A stretch of 64,000 bases of DNA from NCBI GenBank assembly GCA_023159155.1, contig JAJNNX010000019.1:248001-312000 (forward strand), written 5' to 3'. Origin of the DNA: Ustulina deusta. Lineage: Eukaryota; Ascomycota; Sordariomycetes; Xylariales; Xylariaceae. This document shows positions 57,306 to 64,000 of this stretch, piece after piece. Both the position numbers and the translations under genes were made by a program. The notes under the pieces were generated by a model. The model worked only from the letters and a program-made list of their open reading frames with translations, was not told the origin of the DNA and made no database searches. Every line of letters starts with the position of its first letter. The stretch's first letter is position 1.

Positions 57306-58221
57306 ATGATGAAGATGATAGTCAGATATTATGATGGGCGACCTGGGTCCTTTCCTGAAAGACATGCAAATGTACAACGTACGTAGAGCCGGCTCTTAAA
57401 GAGAGTACTTACCTAGGAGGGAGTATCGAGAACAGATATCTCCAGTATGTCTAAGCTTAACAAATGCTACCTTGGATTACTCATCCTTTTTTGTTTACAT
57501 AAGGAATATCGGTACCTTACATATTTTTGCTCCAGGCCCAGTTTTTTGTCTGCTAGGTACTTGGGACCTCCCTACAGATGTACAGTCACTGGAAAAAAGT
57601 CCCGTCCGTTTTTTGTTACGGTTCAAATACTTTCACTACAGAAAGCAATAGTTATATCTAACAGGTTTTAGAACTAAATAAATTAAAAAAATTATATTAT
57701 ATTATAAAATAGGTTGGCTTTTAGAAAATACTTTTATTTATTTTTACTCATCATTAAGGCAGAAATTGTACTGTGTGTAACGACAATATTTTGGTCTTGA
57801 AAAAACGCAGACAGGACTTTTTTTGAGCCACTGTAAGAGGTAGTGCAGGTATTCGGCAGCTGAGAACAAGTGAGGCTGTGCCGAGAAATGGCGCCTCGAT
57901 AGCGTGAGTAGGAACCAACCTATATAGCGGTTGCATTGCGTACGCACTTGTAGTTCGTTTCAGCTTCATTCCCGAAGGAGGAAGAAGCAGTAAAGCAAGC
58001 CACCCATACCTCCCGTCGCGTTTCCGCCGCCACAAGCTGACCTTCTTCACCTCATCAACATGACCAACCTACCTCCATGCCTGTCAACAGCTCACAACGT
58101 CCCCGTTTAGCCAGGCACAAAGTATAAAGTGTTTTTTTGCCTGCGCGTTTGCATTCTGACCGTAAACGCGTCTTGACGACCAACCAATTGTTTTAAGAGT
58201 ATCGCTCGTCTTGGATCTTGG
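57306..58221. other. Intergenic holding a MITE
   Basis: The stretch has the 3' region of the phosphodiesterase gene, a 251-bp TA-flanked element and the V-ATPase promoter. No gene is supported. Confidence 0.45.
57583..57833. mobile_element. Tc1/mariner-type MITE, 251 bp, TA target duplication
   Basis: The element starts CAGTCACTGGAAAAAAGTCC and its other end, read inward, is CAGTGGCTCAAAAAAAGTCC. These imperfect inverted repeats run on through CGTTTTTT in both arms with a two-base gap. Each end is flanked by TA (57581-57582 and 57834-57835), the Tc1/mariner/pogo target duplication. The centre is very AT-rich (ATTATATTATATTATAAAAT) and has no coding capacity, so it is non-autonomous and would need a transposase in trans. 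I saw no second copy in the window. Confidence 0.85.
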
Positions 58222-58686
58222 ATGCTCGGCCTACGACCAACGTTGAAGGCCCGGCCGTCGCTAGTGGATCTCATGCGACGGAACAGTGCTGGAAACCATA
58301 GCAGACCCAGCACACCCACCGCTGATAGCACACCTGGCACCGACAGCATACCCACACCTGTAGGCACACCTGCAGCACCTGCGACAGAGCCAGGCGCAGA
58401 GTTGGAGCCGCCACACAGCGCTAAAGCCACAGCAACCTTACTGGACGAGGCAACCGCCAGAGCTCCCACCCAACCCCGGCCTAGCAGCCCCGTGCCATCA
58501 CCGACAGCTTCCACAGCTGCTAGTGCCGGCACTGCTGTTGCTGTCACATCTTCGACCTCCTCTTCGGCATCAACACCGCCATCTCTTGCAGTCTCATCCC
58601 CTCCAGCGTCGCCCCGTCCTACCAGCCCTCCAGCCCGCGTTCCTGAAGCTGCCGAGGTCTCAAAAACAGTCACGCAAGCTCTCAAG
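58222..58686 (+). other. In-frame upstream extension of V-ATPase A (155 codons)
   Basis: An ATG at 58222 opens 155 codons in frame with the canonical V-ATPase A start and without a stop. It begins MLGLRPTLKARPSLVDLMRR, with no acid residue in the first 15 and five basic residues, then becomes Ser-, Thr-, Pro- and Ala-rich with several TPG/TPT repeats. It may be a 5' UTR free of stops or a real N-terminal extension from an alternative start. Known V-ATPase A subunits lack such an extension. Confidence 0.4.
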
Positions 58687-61009
58687 ATGGCCCCGGTAAG
58701 CTCCCACCTCGACCGTCTTTGAGTTGAAAGACAGCTTTGCTGTGCTGCCCTGCTCCGCGCAAACATCTCTTTGCTGACCCCTTCCCCAGTCTGCGAAAGC
58801 CACGAATGGCGACGATGACGGGCTCAATGCTGGTATGTTTCTCTCTTATTTCTATGCTTCAAGACACATGTGCTAACACCACAATATAGGCAGGGTCTAC
58901 TCCGTCTCCGGGTTCGTGAACAATCCTCGTTGTCTCCCGGAGCCACGCCATCGGTTACAAAGCTAATGCTTCTCCTAGGCCTGTCGTTGTCGCCGAAGAT
59001 CTGCTCGGTGTTGCCATGTACGAACTTGTATGGACCTACCACGATTTTGTTCACCCTACCAGTCCTACTAACGTTGAACAAGGTCAGAGTCGGCCACGAT
59101 GAGCTGATCGGTGAGGTCATTCGAATCAATGCCGATCAGGCCACCATTCAGGTCTACGAGGAAACTGGTATGCCCTATCGACAATCGTAGGCTCGTAATA
59201 AACGATACTGACAGGCCAACAGCCGGTCTAACTGTCGGTGATCCCATCCAGCGAACTGGAAAGCCCCTGTCCGTTGAGCTCGGTCCTGGTTTATTACACA
59301 ACATCTACGACGGTATTCAACGGCCACTCGAGAAGATTCAGAAGCAGTCTCAGAGTATCTATATCCCTCGCGGTGTCGCCGCCCCAGCCCTCGATCGTGA
59401 GACGAAGTGGGAGTTCACGCCCACCCTGAAAGTGGGCGACCACATTTCTGGTGGTGACGTATGGGGAACCGTCTTCGAAAACTCCTTCATCAAAGTCCAC
59501 AAGATTCTGCTACCTCCTAGGGCAAGGGGAACCATCACCAAGATTGCCCCCAAGGGCGAGTACACCGTCGAAGAGAAGATCCTCGAGATCGAATTCAACG
59601 GTACCAAGACCGAGCACGGTATGATGCAGGTATGGCCGGTCCGTGTTCCCCGACCCACCACCGAGAAGCTGTCAGCCAGCAACCCCTTCATTGTCGGACA
59701 ACGAGTCTTGGACGCCCTATTCCCCAGCGTACAGGGTGGTACCGTTGCCATCCCCGGAGCTTTTGGGTGTGGTAAAACAGTTATTTCGCAATCTGTCTCC
59801 AAGTTCTCCAACAGTGATGTCATCGTCTACGTCGGATGTGAGTAACGTCAAAATGTTCTTTCTTTTCTGCGAGCAATAGTGTCTTTCTAGGAAATTGCTA
59901 CGGTTTTCGCTTCAAAGTGAAATTGCTGACCATTACGATTTATAGGTGGTGAGCGAGGTAATGAGATGGCTGAAGTTCTGAAAGATTTCCCGGAGCTTTC
60001 CATCGAGGTTGAGGGGCGCCGGGAACCCATCATGAAACGAACGACGTTGATTGCCAACACATCGAACATGCCCGTCGCCGCTCGAGAAGCTTCCATTTAC
60101 ACTGGAATTACAGTAGCTGAATATTTCCGCGACCAGGGTATGAACGTGGCTATGATGGCTGATTCTTCATCGCGGTGGGCCGAAGCTTTGCGTGAAATTT
60201 CCGGTCGTCTTGGTGAGATGCCTGCTGATCAAGGTTTCCCTGCCTACTTGAGTACCAAGCTTGCCAGTTTCTACGAACGTGCCGGAAAGACCCAATGTCT
60301 AGGCTCTCCCGAGCGTGTGGGCAGTGTCAGTATTGTTGGTGCTGTCAGCCCTCCAGGTGGTGATTTCTCCGATCCTGTCACTAGTTCCACCCTCAGTATT
60401 GTGCAAGTTTTCTGGGGTCTCGACAAGAAGCTCGCTCAACGAAAACATTTCCCTTCCATTAACACTTCGGTATCATATTCCAAGTATACGAACACCCTGG
60501 ATAGATGGTACGAAAAGGAGTACCCCGAGTTCCCTCGACTCCGTGATCGCGTCAAGCAGCTTCTATCCGACTCGGAAGAGCTTGACCAAGTTGTACAACT
60601 AGTGGGCAAGTCAGCATTGTCAGATCCCGACAAGATTACTCTTGATATCGCTACACTGCTCAAAGAAGACTTCTTGCAGCAGAACGGCTACTCAAAATAT
60701 GACCAGTTCTGTCCCCTCTGGAAAACCGAGTGGATGATGAAGCTCATGATGGGCTTCCATGATGAGGCTCAGAAGGCAATTGCTCAAGGCCAGAGCTGGT
60801 CCAAAGTTCGTGAGGCTACTAGTGACCTACAAGCCCAACTGCGAGGTCTCAAGTTCGAGGACCCTAACGACGGCGAGGAGGCTATTTGCAAGAAGGTACG
60901 TGCCCCATAGCCCTAGATTGATTGATCCAGGGTGACTAATTCCTGTTTACAGTATGAGGATATCAACCAGTCTTTGTTGGACAAGTTTGCGTCTGTAATG
61001 GACGAGTAA
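58687..61009 (+). CDS. VMA1: V-type proton ATPase catalytic subunit A
   Basis: Eight exons (58687..58695, 58790..58832, 58890..58911, 58979..59027, 59083..59167, 59223..59837, 59946..60895, 60953..61009) encode 609 residues from the AAGATGGCC start. The tiny first exon gives MAP. The rebuilt N-terminus reads [31 protein letters not shown]. The Walker A motif is [26 protein letters not shown] and the conserved C-terminal block are intact. No intein is present. Subunit A hydrolyses ATP in the V1 sector and powers proton pumping into the vacuole and Golgi. Length fits the family (about 607-620). Intron 3 uses a GTTCGT donor. An alternative start at 58222 would add 155 residues. Confidence 0.96.
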
Positions 61010-62138
61010 TTTGACTTTGTCATGGTATGTGATCAAAGGCTTTATATAACAGGACTAAGGGGGGGGAGCTAATAGGCGGGATACGGCTCAACGTCTCATT
61101 GAGATCCAATATCAATTTAGAGTAGGTTTAGTATCAGGTTCTGAAATTACTTGTACGGACGGGATGTTAAGCTCCTTGTCAACATATCACGTATTGATCT
61201 TGAGTTCTGTTATAAATCGTAAACTTTCATTACTTCATCTCCAATAATGCATAACCCCTATATGACCCTATGCTCCTTGCCCCAGGCCAATGAGGACTTT
61301 TTAATTTTCTGCCCCGTCCCTCTATTGCCTAACCCCATCAACTTCATCTTCTCGAGTTGCCCACCAGGCCGCTCCTTGCTAGGGCAGGTGGAGGAATTTG
61401 GCCGATGGGAATGCATATTCGAAGGTTTAAATATAAGCAAGAAAAGCAACCACGCTAATGCTAGGCCTTAGATGAGGATAGGGAGCACATTGTCAGGAGT
61501 CCGGACGTGACCCCCCACCTGTCCTATCCGCGCAGCTTCCCCCCCCCCTTTTTTTTTTTTCCTTTTTTGTTATTCTTTCGAGGATAGGCAGATAGGCAAG
61601 TAAGGCAAACGCGTTCCCAGATCAAAGTGGGGAGAAAAAAAAAGCTGGAGGTGGCCGTGGCGGAGATTCTTCATGGTTGTGGGGATATACCTCTGTGCCT
61701 GCCGATCTCGTTGGCGATGATGATCTGGGTGCTTGGAGTCGTTGTGGGAGTTGAAGGGGTCCTCTCTTTCTCTCTTTCTCTTTCGTGTAGAGATGGGGGT
61801 ATTGATTGATTGATTGATTGATTGATGAGAGGACTGGTAGGTATGGATTGATTGATTGATTGATTGTTTGTTTGTTTGTTTGGAGAGCGGGTCGGACGAT
61901 ATCGTGTCTAGGTAGGTGGAGAGGTAGGTCGTCCGTCGGCTGTTCTCCTAGGTAGTTATCGTGCCTCGCTTCTCCTTTTATTTTGGAAATCCTTTCCTCG
62001 TCGTGTTCAGTCGGTTGGTTGGCTGGTCTTTTCTCCCGTCTTGTTGTCGGCGTCGGTGTTGCGGTTGCGCTTTGGGGAAAAAATGTAGAAACCACTTACA
62101 CGTACCTATGTATATATATCCCGGGATATTCTCCCCTC
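61010..62138. other. 1.1-kb convergent intergenic with GATT repeats
   Basis: No gene is supported. Tracts include a C9-10 run followed by T12-T13 near 61539-61560, ATTG/GATT repeats at 61801-61826 and 61844-61882 passing into GTTT, and TAGGTAGG at 61911. Confidence 0.45.
61801..61882 (+). repeat. GATT/TGTT microsatellites
   Basis: Two runs of the ATTG/GATT unit (61801-61826 and 61844-61866) and a TTTG run (61866-61882) lie close together in non-coding DNA. Confidence 0.9.
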
Positions 62139-63206
62139 TCATCGGCCGCCCTCTTTCGCATCCCCATCCGTCTCTTCGACATCTTTATTCTGCTCCCTTG
62201 TTCTATTATTGTCTTCGTCTCGTTCCTCTTTTTCTTGTTCCTGTTCTTTTTCTTCTTCTTCCCTCTCTGTTTCCTCTCCCTCCTCCTTCTCTTCCTCCTC
62301 CTCCGCATCTCTGTCCTCGAGCATGTCCCTCACACGCTCGATCCGCATGACGGCGCCTTCTAACCGGCCGATGCGCGCCCGCTTCTCCTCGTCGCGTTGC
62401 TCGAGCTCGCGCAGACGCTCCTCGAGGGCGGCGCGGGCCCGCCGCTCCGTGGCCACCATGTTGTTCGCCTGCTCGAACAGCGACGCGCTGAGGTCCTCGA
62501 CCTCGCGGTCCGTGGCCGCCAGCTTCTCCTCGGCGGCCGCGCGCAGCCGCCGCTCGCGGGCCAGCGCCGTCATCAGCTCCCGCGCTTCTATCGCGTTGGC
62601 GCCCGGGGGGAGTGCGGGGGAGGACAAACTCCCTCGTTGTTGCTGCTGCTGTGGTGTTGTTGTGGCGGTATTCGATTTCGGGGTTGTCGAGGGAGGCGTG
62701 GAAGACGACGGCGCTGCCGATTTCCGCGGCGATAATAGCTGACTTATCCGCGAGGCGGCGCCGGCACCGAGGAATGACGAGCGCGGACTGCTGTTGCTTA
62801 CGCTCGGGTCGGGGGTGTGAGGTCTATTATTAGCATTGCTGCTGCTGCTGCTGCTGTTGTTGGTGTTGTGGTTGTTGTTGTTGTGATTGTTTCTCGTCGA
62901 CGTGGTGGCGGTGGTGGAATTGGTGCTTGTAGATGCGGCGCGCAGGCGCGATAGCTCGTCCTCGTAGTCTGCCCACCGGTCTGCGGCTGCTGTGGCCTTC
63001 TGGTTGAGCAGTCGTACCTGTGCTTGTAGGTCCTCGATCTGGCGCTGTGCTTGTAGGAGGGCCGTGTGCGGGTCGGAGGTGGGAGGCGGGAGCGAAAGGC
63101 CGCAGTTCGGACAGCATGGTTCGTTTATTGGAAGTGTTGTTGTTGTTGTCGCCGTTGTCGTCGTCGCGGCCGCAGACGGCAACGTCATTGTCATAGTCGT
63201 CGCCAT
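62139..63206 (-). CDS. Sec2-like Rab GEF domain protein
   Basis: A single minus-strand frame from the ATG at 63206 (ACAATGGCG) encodes 355 residues; a longer frame upstream starts only with a non-ATG codon. A low-complexity N-terminus rich in Thr, Asn, Ser and Gln has a CPNCGLSL Cys pair near residue 33. A first coiled coil (LLQAQRQIEDLQAQVRLLNQ) and a Ser/Pro/Thr linker with poly-Gln follow. The main coiled coil has EDLSASLFEQANNMVATERR, the hallmark of the Sec2/Rabin8 GEF domain. The C-terminus is extremely acidic (poly-Glu). Sec2 activates the Rab Sec4 on secretory vesicles for exocytosis. It shares trafficking context with the Tlg1-like SNARE, but this is general. The acidic tail may be a low-complexity artefact of the reading frame end. 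Confidence 0.75.
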   Translation of the reverse strand: MATTMTMTLPSAAATTTTATTTTTLPINEPCCPNCGLSLPPPTSDPHTALLQAQRQIEDLQAQVRLLNQKATAAADRWADYEDELSRLRAASTSTNSTTATTSTRNNHNNNNHNTNNSSSSSSNANNRPHTPDPSVSNSSPRSSFLGAGAASRISQLLSPRKSAAPSSSTPPSTTPKSNTATTTPQQQQQRGSLSSPALPPGANAIEARELMTALARERRLRAAAEEKLAATDREVEDLSASLFEQANNMVATERRARAALEERLRELEQRDEEKRARIGRLEGAVMRIERVRDMLEDRDAEEEEEKEEGEETEREEEEKEQEQEKEERDEDNNRTREQNKDVEETDGDAKEGGR

Positions 63207-64000
63207 TGTCCTTGTCGTGTGCACCTTGGCTGTGTCGGATAAAGAGAGAGGTCGGACGGCAGGTAATATGTATTAATCGCGTGTCTCGACGCGAGTGCCA
63301 ACCTCGTCCATGTGGCGCGTTGCAGTTGTTGTTGGCAGAAGGTTGGGCAGATCGATGCCCGAGTGCGTGCGTGCGTGCGTATCTTCTCTCTACAGAGTGT
63401 TCTCTTTCGCTTTCGGTCCTTCGGGAAGTCAGTAAAGATGTACCGAGGAAAACTCATCAATGCTGGCTGACAATGCATTCGTGTGTTTCCGCGATCAATT
63501 CCAATTGGTATCCCGAATAAATAAACAAGCCGTTGTTGCAGTTCCTATGTATCTTCACGCTTCTTCATTGCATGCCATTGCAGAAATAGCATTCCCGAAA
63601 AAGCGGCTGTGCCTAGGTAGTCCATTAACCTAGCACCTTAGTGAACGAGCTGTTGGTCTATTGGGGTCTGGACAGCTCTGGGGTTTATCTATTTTTGGGG
63701 GCGGGAGACCCTCAATTTTGCACATGTCATGTCATGTCATCTCTTTCTCCAAAACTCATTTCACACTACCAATAAGATACATCAAACTTGAATCCGTAAA
63801 GCTTCGGTTACTTGTCAATCCCAATGTTTCTCTGTGTCTTGCCCTGTGTAAAACTAAGTGCTTTTGGCAATGGTTAAACATAGCCACGTATGTAGCACTG
63901 TACTGTACCCCAACGACGAAGAAGCATAAGAGGCGATGGAGACTCAACCGCCGTCTCGGAAATATCCGCACTACCCCATTTGGAGCGTGCCGAAAAAATC
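63207..64000. other. Right-end flank, promoter of the Sec2-like gene
   Basis: The promoter and leader of the Sec2-like gene lie here. There is a GTGC microsatellite near 63365-63379 and a TCATG repeat at 63726-63740. No gene is supported. Confidence 0.4.

Noticed and set aside
58107..58766. Minus-strand frame of 219 codons opposite the V-ATPase leader
   Set aside because: It mirrors the low-complexity Ser/Thr/Pro stretch and lacks any domain.
62209..62742. Plus-strand Ser/Arg-rich frame opposite the Sec2-like gene
   Set aside because: Its composition is the complement of the coiled coil and poly-Glu region of the minus-strand gene.
1..64000. CRISPR arrays, bacterial operons and Shine-Dalgarno sites
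   Set aside because: The window is clearly eukaryotic; repeats are simple microsatellites or short tandem units without spacers.

Overview
The window is nuclear DNA of a filamentous ascomycete (Pezizomycotina, most likely Sordariomycetes). Most genes are split by short introns (about 50-250 bp) with GT-AG ends and CTAAC-type branch points. The proteins include typical fungal families: a Zn2Cys6 regulator, Ssd1, a fungal-type V-ATPase subunit A, a Tlg1 SNARE, an Rds1-like ferritin-fold protein and a DUF2306 membrane protein. The lineage call rests on protein style and cannot be narrowed without a search. Twenty protein genes are annotated. For most multi-exon genes the exon chain was rebuilt by hand from splice signals, reading phase and family conservation.

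Layout. 0.6-6.2 kb: a large DH-PH (RhoGEF-like) protein. 6.2-9.6 kb: no gene. 9.6-13.8 kb: a solitary CYP450 and a convergent DUF2306 membrane protein. 14-23 kb: a gene-poor, AT-leaning island with four intronless genes. 23.6-34 kb: a Tho1/SARNP-like SAP protein, an Rds1-like secreted protein and Ssd1. 36-42.6 kb: a beta-lactamase-fold protein, a Zn2Cys6 regulator and an ankyrin protein. 43-52.7 kb: Gle1 (mRNA export), a Tlg1-like SNARE, a METTL25-like methyltransferase and a CASTOR-like ACT protein. 54.8-57.3 kb: a secreted acid-sphingomyelinase-like phosphodiesterase, followed by a 251-bp Tc1/mariner-type MITE. 58.2-63.2 kb: V-ATPase subunit A and a Sec2-like coiled-coil exchange factor. Housekeeping and trafficking genes dominate the right two thirds; the left third is accessory.

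Most interesting region: 16.4-22.9 kb. Two neighbouring intronless genes encode otherwise unrelated proteins that end in the same module of about 75 residues. The module carries three Q-[IV]-[IV]-G cores at near-identical spacing (36 and 30 residues in one protein, 37 and 30 in the other). The core resembles the RHIM/PP class of amyloid signalling motifs. One partner has an alpha-helical N-terminal domain that looks like the HeLo-like/SesA cell-death family; the other has a long disordered N-terminus. Next to them is an uncommon fusion of a nucleotidyltransferase fold with an APH-type kinase fold, then a very small putative single-pass membrane protein. No NLR receptor is present. I propose this as a candidate amyloid-signalling or cell-death locus of unusual composition; the function is inference.

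A second regulatory observation is a tandem 11-bp array carrying four CGG triplets in direct orientation. It lies between the Zn2Cys6 regulator gene and the beta-lactamase-fold gene and may be the regulator's operator. No tRNA, rRNA or CRISPR array was recognised.
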